A program made the position numbers and the translations under genes. Below are positions 45,904-60,253 of a DNA stretch of 64,000 nucleotides, one piece after another (the first letter of the stretch is position 1; every line of letters starts with the position of its first letter). Origin of the DNA: Protonemura montana (taxonomy: Eukaryota; Arthropoda; Insecta; Plecoptera; Nemouridae); contig OX387602.1 of NCBI GenBank assembly GCA_947568835.1, forward strand, positions 11,459,021 to 11,523,020, given 5' to 3'. The notes below the pieces were generated by a model. That model searched no databases. It saw only the letters and a list, made by a program, of their open reading frames with translations, and was not told the DNA's origin.

Positions 45904-48900
45904 GGTGAGTGGTAGCATTTGTGCGATTACGTGGCAAGTACGGAGCAAGCTGAGTGCATAAGATCAGGTAATTGTCGCAGATCACCGACGTTACAGGACT
46001 TCTTCCAATACCTATGCCTTCCTCAACTGAGCGTTGCACTCACTCATACGCATACTCAGCCATTTTTAAGTAACAATTCGCATATTTTCAACTATTCCAG
46101 TAATAATAAAACCTATATGTTCAGTATTTCTTCAAAAAACACACAGTTTGATGCAATACATTTTTGCGGGAAGTGTTAGTTTTCTGGTCAGCTGAATTGA
46201 CCATGATCGCCATTGGCTGGCAGCCCCGAGGGGTCATAACCGATACTCCACACGTAATGGGAAGTGAGGGATTATCAGACTTGTGACCTATTTCCGTAAA
46301 CTTGAGCCACCTCACCTCTACCGCTACATGCGATAGTACCTATCACGTAAACAGCGCAAAGTTTTATGGATTATCCAACTTTTTGGTGTGAATATTCTAG
46401 GGGCATAGATAGGTGTCTTCGGTGGTATCCCAGAGAGATTGCTATCAGCTGAGTCAACTGAGGATAATAATTACTTGAAGTATTGATTATTCGGGCAAGG
46501 CATCTTCATTGACAATATTCAACAGAGCATAACAACGACAAAACATTTTTGACAATACTATTTTTCTTTTCCAAACCTATTCTACACCATTAAGGCTTAT
46601 GAAAAATATAAATAACATTGTTATTATAAGTGTGAAATCGGTTTCATTATTAAAGGGCAAATTGTCCCCATTTTCTAGAATTTTAAAAGGGCATTGTCAC
46701 GAAGCAAGATTGGCCGACTCAAAACAACCAAAATATCAGCACTTCATAAATCGTTTTTAACTTCTAAGACTAAAAGTATTAACGTTTATAAAGCAAACTT
46801 TCTGCGAAAACGCTTTCAAATCGTGAATCTTCTATATCGAGAGGTCTACCAACATGTGGAACAAAAAGATGGGGTATTGTGCCAGTTTTCGACAAAAAGT
46901 TTCCATGTATATAGTTCGGAAGACACATTACGGTTTCATAGAGAATTCCAGTGCCTCGGGAGGAAGAAAATGGAAAATCTATACGAGGTAAATTTACGAT
47001 ACATTCGCGAGAATCTCGATACTCTCGAAAGCAAACATGGGTGCTTGACTAGGAGCAATCCAGCTGGCAAAATATGTGCATTCGGATCAAGATTTCTATG
47101 ATATTTTAAAAAGGGAAAATATCCACGGAAAGAAAAACATGTGGGAATGCCATTATACACATGGAGTTGAAGTGGTTTCGATTTTATACAGGAGATTCAA
47201 GAATGAAATATTGTCATTCAGAAGTCAAAGTAGCGAAGTTTTAAAATGTTTCATCTTAAAATAAGTTGGCAGGTTTGAAATAACTCATGATGTCTATGAA
47301 ATGAGGTTGGCACCTATAAGGCACTTAAGCTTAAAGTTTTCTCTGCATTATTGTTATAATCGTTAATCATATGCGTCGTCTAATTTTCCAAGAGAAAAAT
47401 CGTTGCAAAAGTCATATAAAAGTATTATTTGTTTGCTTTTAAATTAGTTCATCTGTGATATTTTTGGTAATAGTTACCAACTAATCTCAATTTAATTAAA
47501 TTTAAAGGTAAATGACATGCCCTTCAAATACGCATTTCCATTATTCACAATTTTCATTTCAAATTTCTGTATGAAAACCTGAAATAAAAAAACTGACCAA
47601 CTGTTTCAAATCTCGCAAACAGCGTCCGGCTGTCTGAGAAAAAAAAACAAGTCATATAAGAAAAGAATGTTCTGCACGCGTATGGGGTAAAGTTTCCTTT
47701 TCAATCTTACAGTCACCATTCAAATAGCAATATCGTACTCGTTTTCCCGCCATAAACCATTTCCTAAAAAAATGTGATTTCATCCAAAACTGCAACGGTA
47801 AACGTTTATTCACTAAGAAGATTGTTTTTCACGACATCTACCACACCCACTTTTCAACACTTGACGTCGTAATTTACCTTCTGTATAAAGAAAATTTAAA
47901 AGTTGCCTGCCCGTTCGACCTGCGTCCAGATAAGGGTCAGTAAGGGCCAGATTGTAACTAACCCGGTGTCCGAGAAGTTGGTTCCCAGTCTCGCTCATGT
48001 GGTCGGCCAGGGCAAAGCCTGATGGGTAAGACGTTAGCTAGCGCCCTTGGGAGTAGACGAGGTGAGGTTACCCTTGGCTTCCGACTTGTTCCCCCCACCC
48101 TACCTATGGCAGACTCTCCGGGGTCTCATCTCAAAGTCCACCGTTAACTGCTGTGCCCTGAGAAATCACCGGGCGCCTTTCTCGGGAAACAAAGCTAGCA
48201 CGGTCCACACCGGAGAATTTTCCCGTCTCGTGGGAAATCGTCCCCCTAATCACAAGCCTACACAAAGATCGATCATTTTATATTATAACGACAGTCGTAT
48301 TCAAATTCTAGAATCATCATTCATTAAATCATAAAAGGTTTATGAATTAAATGGATTTTGGGGGAAGACTTTGATGGATCACAATAAAGATGTATCAACC
48401 GAATTCAATTTGAAACTGCCTCCATTTTCCGGGTTTCCCTTTCACCTGGCCCCTTGAGAATAATAATAGGCACGCTGCAGAAAATTACCTTTGCCGTTCA
48501 TGAAACGGAATGAGTATTCGGTTAAGATGACGACAGTAGTTTTTGAGAAACAGGAAAGTTCGTTCCAACTCTTTTTGAGTTTAGAGCAACCAACCGGCTT
48601 AACAGATCTTCTTTTCAACCTTCTCGAAACTTAATTTCCTGCATTTTATTTAACTTTAGCAAGTTTTTTTCTTGTACACACAGATCGTCAGAGCTAGCGA
48701 ATGGAATGGACCCTAGCTGACGATGGCACGGTTGCATAAGGAAGATAGAGAGAAAGTAACGTCTGTGTTATTATTGAATTGGATAAGATGAAATGAGACA
48801 GCTTTACGCGTATCCAGCTGTCACACTTCGTAGATTCGATCCTTTGCAATAATAGAAAACCTCACTCTACGGAGCTTTAACTTTATATAAGAAAATCTCT

Positions 48901-51900
48901 CTCGGCAAGGGCTTCTCAGTTGCCATCATGAGCTCTCTGATTTATACACAAAACAGAACGCTTTTGTTTTGTCGCCAAACTAAGTGCACAGCTCACGAAA
49001 CTTTTGAGTCCGCAGGAGAGAATACAGTTAGATAGCAAAAACAATTTGGGAAATATGCTAAAATTATAACATTTGCATTGTTGTGTATATAGTCATAAGT
49101 GTGTGTGAGTGTGTAGGTGTTTCTTCAAAGATATTTTTATAGCATTATTAAAACGACAACCCATTGCATTCTCATATTATTCAGAGTGGAAATATTTTCA
49201 AACAAAGGAACGCTACTGTGCAATGTTGGCCTGCGGTGGGGGAATGGTAACAATGTTATCAAAGTGTTACCTACGTAATTAACCGATGGAGCAATTTTGC
49301 CCAAACTTATTTCCAGGTGGAGCGGTGCGGTTGTGGTTAGCCAACACGATGCTCACCAAAACCTGCAATTTTAGATACTATTCAAACAATTTCTGTATAA
49401 ATCCGGCTCCGAACTCAACGGAAACCAACGAATTGCCCTGGTAGAAAACTTTTGTTATTAGTGATCAGGGTATGTGTTCATGCTTAGCAATGGATGCGTG
49501 ACCGATTCCCAAATATATTTGGGTGAAGCCCGGAATTTTGATACTTTAGTTAAGATCGTGGATTAGATTGTAAACGAATTTAGTTGATTGTGATTTGAAC
49601 TTTTTTACTCTGATGGTCTTGGCACGAATGGTGTCGATTGTGGAACGTTGGCATCACTGGGAAGGGAGCGTGCTCAGGAGGCTCCGAGATCAATGTAGCG
49701 CGTGCGAACGTCCTTAGACGAAGTAATTCTCCAGTCTTGTGCACTAAAATTTTTCTAATATAGTATTTTTGTTGCCAATTTCGGAAACAAACAAATCACA
49801 TCTAGGAGAGGTTTAGTGGTCGATTCAACGTTTGTTAGCCAAGGAGATGCTGAGATCGCCTGCCAGAGCTACTCAAATCTATTTGTATTTACTCAATACC
49901 TATTCCTCGATTTGGGAATTTTTTAAAAACATTTTCCAAATAATTGTCAAAAGTGTAACATACAATTTTCTCTACGGCTATATTTCGTGCAAAAGGTTTA
50001 TGCCTTCAAATGCAATTATTTTAATTGATAGCGCAACAAATCGTTTAAATTGGGTTGTCTGATGGAGTGGGTGTTTCATTACTTCTATATCATGTGTACA
50101 TTTCCTTCAATGGCTTCAATATTGTTACAGCATTTTCTAGTTACATCCGAGTGTGTGCATAAAGCAAATGGTTTTAAGTAAGGCATTCAACGGCCATGTA
50201 CACTTTTATCAGCCATTTTGCTTTAACGAGAAATTAATATCATGTAAAACCTGCGAGTATCATAATTATCGAAGCATAAATGTCTTTCAAACATAGTGGA
50301 ATACAACAGAAAATTTAAATGCTTCTTGTTAAGGATAAATTAGTCGTTTTCTTACTTCTTTGTTTTACAGTCGCTATAATCAAGATGTAATTATTACAAT
50401 TAGACAACTCATATGAAACTGAAAAATAAAAAACAAGCAATGAAGATGGTAGGTAGATGTTAGAACAGCTGTGCTTCTTTTACTAACTCTATAAGAAAAC
50501 TTGGCACCTCCACCAACGATAAATCAGGATCAGATTAAAACCAGTTTCTTATAACTTTCTGCTTATTTGTAATCCAATGCGACACTTCAGTCTGATAAAG
50601 ACTTTACATTTTTCGAGGGTAAAATTTCTCAGCTGGCTGCGCTATAAATTCATTTTAAACTTTCGTACTCAATACTTATTTCCTCCAATATCTCCTCGAA
50701 GTTTCGCAACCCGCCGTTCACTTTATTTAAACCAGATTCGATCTATAAACATTGGATACCTTTACACACAAGCGAAAAAAGACCTCAGCATATGAGAACG
50801 GCCATAGTGTTATTTATGATAATTTCTCGTTGGCTTTGACCTTACATGACCTGACACGGAGCTAAAACGATGTTCCAGCTCCAACCTCAACATTTTCCTC
50901 TCATAGCAGAGTTTTTTAAATGCTAAATAAAACCCCATACCACTATAAAAAGTTATTCAATAGATATTTCCTAACTTTCCGGGGGTAGAAATCATCTTTC
51001 ACGCCTTACAGAGTAAGCCTGCTTGCAAGTGTAGCCACTGAAGTGTATTGGCACTGGCGGTCGTGGGTAACCTCGAGAACTTAACCGCTCAGCTTTTCTT
51101 TCCATCCACCGTGAAAGGTTAGAGTGTATGTGTTCCACTTCTTGAACACAATGGTTGACTCCCTGACTGCATTGCCAGTAACTTGTGTTCAACATGGTGT
51201 ATTTCTACTCTACCCTGTATATATTGTATCCATATGTGAGCGAGTGTGTCGAGCATGGGGGCAAACACGGAGCCGAGAAATCCCCGGCTAGCTAAGCGAG
51301 TGGAAAGACTGTGTCGATATATTATTCGGGGCTTGTTGCAAGTGCCACGATATTTTGTAGGACGTTACTGACTTCCGGCTTGGCAAAGCATGTATGTACC
51401 AAGCTGAGCTGATCTGATGTGACCCTCACCCATGACGTATTATATTAGCTGATCTCTACGACGACGCCAACTGTCGTTTTACGGCAAAAAACAAAGACAT
51501 CAGAAAAATTTTATCTTAGAGAATACAAAGAACGAATATTCAAATCTTTTCAGATGGAAACGTTGCTGCAGCGTTCTGTATGCTGTGCCGGAATTGCGAC
51601 TGAGCTACAACAAAGATGGAAAAATAATCCAGTGGAAAATATTTTTTAAATTTTATGTTATGTTGCCAAATAAAATGGGTGGAAGAAGTCTATTATATTA
51701 GCAAATAATAATGCAGGCGATTTCTAAGCCCCGACTTTTCGTAGGGCCGCGACCTGATATCCTATTTCTGAGGAGGTAGCTCCAACTACCTCTAACGTTA
51801 TCTGATCGCAAAGTAAAACGGACGCTACGCCAGTGAACAGTCCAAACCCTTTCTTGAGTTTGGTTGAGCATTGAATTCACGGTTTTGGGCTGATCCTGGT

Positions 51901-54900
51901 TACTGATCGTATTTATATCAGAAGGGAAAAATAAAATCATATTGTGGTCGTTTCACCCCCCATTGTTGGATTACATGAAAAGCGCATGCCTAAAACGGAA
52001 AATTCCTTTCACTAACCTGTCAGTACAAACATTTCACAACTTTCAATTAGCGGAAACAAAGAACGAGTTTACATTTTAGTTAAGAAATTGGTGGGAATGT
52101 TCCAGTAACATCTGTTGTAACATCACTAATCATCCAGTTAATTAAAACTATATGCTTGATTAATATTAGACTGACAAGTTTGCTTAATTAGACAAATGCA
52201 TGGCACAGGTAAGTCAGTCTGAGGTTCCATTACGTAGAATCTCTGATGAGAAGAGACACCGGCGACAACAGCTGTGGCATTTTGGGGAGAGTCGGGGGAA
52301 AGGGGAGGTTCGCCTTGCACCCCTCCAGCTGGATGACAAGTTTAATAAGCATTTTCAAACTTATTTTGTCATTTTTCCTTAAATATACTTTAAGGTTGAG
52401 CAATTGGCCCAGCTTTCAGACCAGCTTTCAGAGACACAATAGATTTATTAATGGGATTTCAAGATGTCGATAAATTTAGGGGGTATGTTTGTTTAAAATA
52501 TTCATTGACAGTGAGGTGAGTGAGTTTGACGTGAAAATTACATATTCCATGGTGTTAGATCTAATATTGCCGTGCCCGTACGTATACTTACATGCAGTAA
52601 GGTAGATTGATCAGCTAATCAATAGACTTGTCATATATAACAAACCCAAATAGGATTTCAAATTAAATAATGCCAACTGTATAGTTGATAATTGAAAGCA
52701 AGTTAAGGGGGATAATAAAGAGATATATGCTGCCAGTAAAGACATAAATTAATATACACTCCTAACGCAAAGTCAGTTTGCCAGTGCCAGAAAATTAAGA
52801 AAATAAAAAAGTGAATCGAATTTTACATTAAAAAATAAACCAATTGGTAAGTTTTCGGCTTAAGATATTTGAAAACTTCCAACAAATAATCAGAGTATTT
52901 TTTTTTAAACATTAGTGATTACAACGATTTTTTTTTTTTTTTTAAGATTTCCTAAATCATAGGCCCAGGGAGGTTACCATGTGACCAAATCCGATTACTT
53001 CAACAAAGGATAATTTTGTAATTTTCATTCTGAAAATCAGTAGACTAGAACTTGTCAACAGAACTCCTCTTGAAATAGGCAAAGGCTACTAAAAGCATGA
53101 CACCCGACATAAAAAATCACGTGTCTTCAGAACCGAAATTACCCGAGCTCTAATACCTCCAATAAACCCATGGGTAGGTTAGGGAGGTAAACACGAAAGC
53201 TCGTCGTTTCCTCAGATAATGGAGTAGTTAGATCTTGAACTTGCTGCCGTATGTAATGCAGATATCCAATAGCATTCTACAGCAGTAGTACTTGTTTAAT
53301 GGCTGCAATTTGCGAAGACGTAACTTTTATGAAGCTATTAACCGCGAAGAAGTTTTATACCAGCCCGTGACTTCCATGCATATGCGCGGGTCGAGCAGCA
53401 GGGAAATATTCTAGTTTACACTTGATGTGTGTTTGGGGGTAGCACTGCTAGTGACTTACTTTGATCGAAGACGGTGGTAGGGATACAAGCACCTCCTTAT
53501 TTGTCTCTCTCAAACGTGCAGGTGTGTTATTGTGAAACATTAAAAGTACTGAAAGTTAACTATTCACGGTACATTTTGTAAGAAATTTTGTTTTAAATTT
53601 GGTTCGAAAGTAAATAGGCATTCGTTTTTTTTTTTATATTACCTTAAACATAAATATAAACGGTTACATTGATCTAGTACATCTATCAATCTATCCAATT
53701 GTAAAAAAGGACGATGGTAAAAAATATTTTTTTTAGCAACTTCGTTTTTAAACAGAGGGTATGCAAAATTTTCTCACGAAACACTCTTTTCATTTTATGT
53801 GACAGTGGCACTAAATATTATTTCAACACTTGTATTTTACCAATAAACACAGCAAGCTATAAATTTATCAGCTCCAAGCAGCGGATGCTAAGATCGCTCT
53901 ATGTGGAGACAAAAATGAAATTCATAAATTACTTTCCGCTCGTGACTCCACATTTTCCAGCTCATAAATTTACACATGTCCGATTAATAATTCACAGCGC
54001 ATGGTTGATATTACAGACCAAAAGATCATGAAACGAGACAAAATAGCAAACCGAAGGCAATTTTTGACTAACCTAAGTTCACGTAGATAGATATTTATTT
54101 CAAAAGTAGAAAAAGCATCCGCTCTCTCCGAGATGTGTTCTCAAATAAAAGCGAGTGACCTACTTGAGAGTTTCGATTACCAGGGAAATAGCCAAGGAAA
54201 TACGATAAATTGATTAGAACATACATCAATCGCTTTTCATTTATAATAACTATGTTTGAAGAAGTGTTACAAAAAAACGTAGATAACCAAAACGAAAAGG
54301 ATTTTCAGTTCTAGTTATTTATGGATGCAACTAACTCATTCGCTGCGATACCTATATCATTATCACTCAACAATTGCACTCGATAATCAGAACAATTTAA
54401 ATTCCACACGATTTATCTGATAATAACTATCACACTTTCGATACAACTCGCCAAGATGATTCGGCAAAGCGTTTAATCGGCCATCATCAAGGATCAAAAT
54501 CGAATTAAACAGTTTAGGGGTAAACTTAGAGTGTCCCAGATACAACAACGGCCATGGTGTTATAGTGACCTGAACATGCTTGATTAACGATTAGCCATGG
54601 CTTGATATGCATAACTGTGTGGTCAGTGTGACGCATAATCGTATAATTAGGGGTGTCGTGCCAAGGAGATAGCCGGTGTCCTCGGGGAGCAATCCGACCA
54701 AGATTATAAAGCTTAAAGCTGGACGAAGCGGAACACTACGTTTTACGATCATATGCTTTGATGCTAATTTCGTTGGAGATGTCAGGAAAGCAGCCTGCAG
54801 CCTTTTTGTAAATTAGTTCAACACAAGTAGATGCAGAGAGTTGTGGGAACGATTTTTCAAATATAATACATGTTTATAAATAGTTAACAGGGCAGCGTGT

Positions 54901-57036
54901 AGGTAGGACAGTTTTTCTCAAGTTTCTAAGCTACGATGAAACTAGAAGCTTTAGGGCGTTGAGTTAATTGTGCCCGGGAAATTTGCGCGCGTTTCTATAT
55001 TGTTGAATTAAAAAATCTGTGTTTAAATTACAATAATGAAATGAAAAGTAATAGAATTAACCAAATGAACATTGGCGGCACGCACGATGGTCGTGTGTTT
55101 TCCCTATTCTGTCAATAGAAACGAGTATACAGGGACTATTAATATCACAGTAGACTATTGTCCAGTATGATGACCAATGAATCAAAGCCATGAAAAGACT
55201 CAATAAAATAATACACTCACTCAGTCATTGCATTGTACTACTAAAAGTTTATTTGTCAATCTACCATTGTAAATGCATGTGGCTCTGTCTCTCTCTCGTT
55301 CCATCTAACTGACCCCCTCATCCCATGAATGGAACCAATAAACACATCACAGGAACGAGTGCCGCAGGCAAACCGAATGAAAATAATCGACGCCGGGGGG
55401 TAAAATGACAGGCGAATTGATTAATATGTCATGACATGTGGCGGCCATTTGCTTCGTCCCATTTCGATAGAAAGCTAGTTAACTAGATACGACCAGAGAG
55501 ACTGGTTGTATGGTACCGAGTATAGTGTAGGGGTCTGGACACAGGAAGTAGGTAGCTTGACCATGGGCCATAGGTCTGGTAGCACACAGCTCATTGGGAG
55601 AGAGGGGGGGGGGGGATACAGGCGGCAAGTGGCTAACAGTTGCAATTCTGACCCTATTCAACGACGAGTGGTCGGCCGTGGTCGCCAAATTGATTTAGTG
55701 CAGAATTATATACACCTAGGTCCACACTGGCAGGGGCCGATTTAACCTTACTGTTTATTGCCGTTTCATTTTAATTAACTATTATTGGGCATTTAGGTTA
55801 TTTCGTTATGCTGCTTAATGCCGGTAAGCCAGTCAGGGTCAGTTAATAATTACAGTGATGAGACCATTATAGGGTGAAGTTTAGTTCTTAAAATTCACAT
55901 TTGAACTTTGAGTGACCTGAGAAATTTGAGAAGAAATCTCCCAGGAACTAATCTGGAACATAATTTCTTGTAAAAAAAAACTCAAAAGATGTATAAATCC
56001 TTGTCTTAACCGGTACACCTGTCTAAAATGACAAAAAATTTGTAATAACTATCGAAAACTACCAGAATTGGGGTTTTATTTTAAGCGTGCTTATGGGTTG
56101 ACTTTTCCGGAAAAGGCATTTCCACGCGTGTCCCTACTGTCACATGACGCGTCATGGATCCTTGGGACGAAAATGACACCGTCAAACGTCACGCGCTCTG
56201 AATTTGATTTACTATTCAGCCTCAAGCAAAACGAACGAGAATTATATAATTTCACAGAACGAACAAAACTAGGTGTATCACTAAATAGAACACTCGTCTT
56301 TGTTTACCAATGGTTTTGTTACTGCTTTATCGATTTTTACTACTTTTTAAGTAACCGTCAAACTGTTTGACAAAAAAAATATATTTTTCTATTTATGCGA
56401 AATCATTTCTACTCGACTACACCTAACTTTTTTGTAATTACATCTGTAAAGTTGTGTACCAAATAAAAATAATGCATTACCTCTATCATCAGCTTTGAAT
56501 AAATGTATCATTTCCAAAATGGTTGGCACTGACGTATGATGCACTGACGCGATTTGTTATTTCGAGTATGCTATATTTCAGCACTTCCTCTTTGTAGGAC
56601 ACGAGATAAAAGTTTTGTGCTAGAAACTTATTTTCCTACTGCATCACTGCATCAAAATCCTCACTCAGCGGGGTATTTATGTACATGAGGAAACGTCACT
56701 GCGACGAGACAAATCTCACAAAGTATCGGCGAATGTATGTGCGTATAGCACCGTACTAAACAGGAAGTAAGTGGAACCTACCAGTACTTAGTTTTTGTCA
56801 AGGCCAAACCTGAAGGTCGTTCGGAAAAATATACCATCTTCGTGAAGTTTCGGTGCCTTGTTTTAAAACTACATATTTTCACAGAATTTTTTTGGCGATT
56901 TTGATAAAAATTAAAATAAACTTAAATTTAAACCTGTTCTGGCATCGATAATGAGTTCATACGAATGGTACATACGAATGGAAGCTTTAACCCATACTTT
57001 TGGGGGTGAACACAACGCCTAAAAATTTGAAACCAT

Positions 57037-57090
57037 CGTCTGTGATTGGCTGATCATCTTCAAACTCCGAGATAAAACTTAAACTCTCCT
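57037..57090 (+). repeat. Dispersed repeat family 2, copy 2
   Basis: Identical over 24 bases (57037-57060) to 33666-33689, with weaker similarity on both sides. Same orientation as copy 1. Confidence 0.6.
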
Positions 57091-58040
57091 TTTTAATTTC
57101 AGCCCGAGAAGTCATACAGATATCTGCAACAATGAGCCAGCCACAACACTTCACAAAAACAAGTGCATAATTTTAAGTTTCTGGCATGCATATGCTTTAT
57201 GCAACAGCATCTATAGAATTTTGAACATTGTCATGATCTCGGTCAAAAACATAACTCGGTGTTTTATCTTAACGTGTCTGGCAGCATAAATGGTCGTTGA
57301 TGCAGTTGATACCCAGGCTCTCTCGTTCCAAGCGTCGTCCTGATGGGCGTCGTGATCACTCCTAGGCGTCGCGGCGCCCTGATGACGACGGCGACGCTAA
57401 AACTCAACGAGCGGGCCTAAGCTTATGCTGCTAGCTTAGTTTTATACCGAATATTATGTACGCAATGCAGCAACTTGTTTCAAACAAAAGTACTCTCTAC
57501 CTACTTTGGTGGAAATTTCTTACTCGATGGGTTTTATTAGTGGAAATTGGGCAAATTTGTCTAGATTGTGGTTATTTTTGCTATAGTTTAGCCAATCAGC
57601 ACTGCGGTACAGCTTCTTTATAATTTAGAGACTACGATACCTTTTTTCTTGGCGAGTATACGGCGAGAATACGGTCTGCAGTTACCAACTGTGATTACCA
57701 GAACATCAACGACTTTGACTTCGGAGAAGATTTACTTGCTTCGTGATTACTTAATAGTTGTCCCCACTGGGTAGTTGCACTAATGTCGTGTATAGGCAGC
57801 ACTACCATAAAAATGTGCCGCTGAAATGGAAGTATCTTCCACGAGCTAGTGTACAAGTATAAATCGAATCGAACACGTGTACAGGAGTGAGATGTCCGAC
57901 TCAAGTCGAGGTCCAATTGTTAACAGGGGTCAGCACGGACCAGTGCTCTATCGAAACAATATCACTGATTTCTTAGATTGGATTGGATTCTTTAGTGGCA
58001 GTTTGTCTTTATACTCGCAGCGGTTTTTTATTGCTCTTAT

Positions 58041-58100
58041 GACCCCTACAAGGGATCGAACCCACGTCATCAGCACCTGCCAACCTCCGCTCGGTCGACA
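58041..58100 (-). repeat. tRNA-derived SINE-like fragment
   Basis: On the minus strand, an A-box-like TCGACCGAGCGGAG is followed about 25-30 nt later by a B-box GGGTTCGATCCC, the spacing of an internal RNA polymerase III promoter. No cloverleaf can be completed. The flanking 58110-58220 is a GC-rich run of GTCG/CGAC motifs. Confidence 0.4.
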
Positions 58101-59624
58101 GTACCGCGACGTCAACGTGGACGTTCCTGACAGACGCTATAGAATTTCAGACGTCGCCGACGTTGTCAACGCTCGCCGTCGTCGACGTTGTCGTCGGCTT
58201 CGTCGGCGGCGAATAGACGCCAACGCGGTGAAACCGAAAAACGGAAATATTCCTTTTGTTTTGACAAAAACACGATAATTTGATGACAAATCATATTTAT
58301 AATGGATGTCGTTTTCTCTGGAAAAACTATATATATCTTTTTTTTATCATGAAAGGAAATTCGTGATACATATCCGAGTCACGCTTGAGCAGTGGTATTG
58401 GTCTGTAGTATGTTATATGATTGATAAGATACGTCAAAGAAATCGGTAATTTTAGGTGACCTAATTTACCGATTTTCCGAATCTTATTACACATAAATAC
58501 GGTTCTTTAAGACCGAAACGAAATGAAAACAGCTATAGAATATAATTTCCAATGACTCACACTTCAGCAAGTCCAAGAAACTGAACTTCTAGCATGTAAT
58601 CCACATAGTTTACTACTGTAATAGAAGGCGTCCATTCGTATAGATATAAAAAGATAAAAGTGATCATGACAGTGCGCAAGCACACGTGAGAATTCAACGC
58701 CATTCGTCACCGGAGCAGAAGCACCGTCGTTAAACAGAAGAATAACAAGCGGGCAGCCTCTTTTAATTCGTTTTCAAGCAGCCAATTGACTCAAAGGTAT
58801 ATTACGCTTATGAACGTGCTTATTGTGTTAGTCGAGTAAGAATTTTTAATTAGTTGCTAGACTGCGTTGGCAGCGCCAACGCGCCAACGCCAGCAACGCT
58901 AGATTATATTATACGCGCCGCGGTGTTTTCATCCAATTCTTTTGTAAAACACCATTTCATTTTTGGTATATCACGTACAGATTCTACATGACTACTGGCG
59001 CTGGTATTTTTTCCCGTGGCGTTGTGTTTTTATTCTCATTACCTAGTCGGCTGGCAAAATATCGCCACAGATAAAGAATGGAATGAATCAGACGAGATAG
59101 GCTCGTAACAATGCGCACATTTTTACGATTATTAAACGAAGCTCGTTGCTCTCATGCACGGAATGAATGATGAAAGTTAAATGAGAATATGATTTAAATG
59201 GCTGGAAAAAAAAGTAACCGAATAATGTCTGACATATTTTTTGTGGAGTAGCTCATTCACATCTATTCGAAGTGAATTTAATATGTGGTTATATCATGTA
59301 GAAAACGCACATTACTTGCTGATGACGCCATCTGATCGTGGTTATGTAGCTGATTAAACACGCCATGAAGACCAAGAAATCAGAAAATCACATGGAAGAA
59401 ATGCTAGAGATACAGATGAGCGAATGTCACTAGCATGCTCTAGGTTCAACCGTCCCCCTAGTTCCCCCTTGTTCTCCCGTTCTCAAATTTTACTCGCGAT
59501 TAACCAGAACACGACTACTCTACCATGAGCTGGTCCCCTAAACACAGCGGGCATCCTAACACTGATGTATCTACAACAGATTTCGCTGTTCCCAAAACAT
59601 ATTGGAAGCCCTTTAAGCCCTCCT

Positions 59625-59647
59625 CCCCCCCCCCCCCCCCCCCCCCC
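59625..59647. repeat. Poly-C tract (23 C)
   Basis: Uninterrupted run of 23 cytosines, G-quadruplex-forming on the minus strand. The exact length may be unreliable in the assembly. Confidence 0.85.
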
Positions 59648-59982
59648 AGCTTCGATGCAAGGGCTTGGCCCCTGCATTTTCTTCGACACCGGCACAGGGT
59701 CTAAGGAATTAGTGGAAACAAAGGAGGGAGAAAATAACTCATTATGTGCACTTTTTCATTTTGTTTCAATAACTAGAAGATACTAGAAGGAACTAGAAGA
59801 TATCCAAATAGGGTCGATGAATAGAACGCTACCTATTTAAGATACAACTAAGCAGGCACCTCTAATAATAAGGCACCAGAATTTGTGTTACCACTAAGAT
59901 GCTCTGTATAGTCAGAAGACCAGCGTTAATGTTAAACTTACAGCTGAGCAAACGAGCCGGTAACACGTGGTAATGGTAGTTG

Positions 59983-59996
59983 CCACCAGATGGCGC
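59983..59996 (+). promoter_or_regulatory. CTCF-like insulator motif
   Basis: CCACCAGATGGCGC matches the metazoan CTCF core consensus at every position, including the AGATGGCGC core favoured by arthropod CTCF. A single motif of this kind can arise by chance; binding is not shown. Confidence 0.35.
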
Positions 59997-60216
59997 TTGC
60001 GGCCGTCCACTTTAAAAAACCTCCCCAATAAAATAATATCAAAATATCATCAAAAATATCAAAATTTCGTTACATGTCTTAATCGTTGGGGTTAACATAA
60101 GTGAAGAAAATTGAGCTTATACCAGCATAAAATACGAGTAATCTGCGAGAAATAACAAAAAGAAAACGACAGTGCCTCCAACCAGTAGCACACTCCATTT
60201 TTGTTAGTAAAATAAT

Positions 60217-60253
60217 TGTTGAGATGTGATTTACGGTAAAGCACATCTCAACA
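60217..60253. repeat. Imperfect 37-bp palindrome
   Basis: Arms 60217-60228 (TGTTGAGATGTG) and 60242-60253 are exact reverse complements. After one mismatch, five more pairs (TTTAC/GTAAA) close the stem on a single base. Confidence 0.75.

Noticed and set aside
46694..47101. 135-codon plus-strand open frame
   Set aside because: Begins with a non-ATG codon and is basic and low in recognisable motifs; could be a decayed element but no family is evident.
59483..59786. Open frames on both strands across the poly-C tract (polyglycine / polyproline)
   Set aside because: Low-complexity artefact of the homopolymer.
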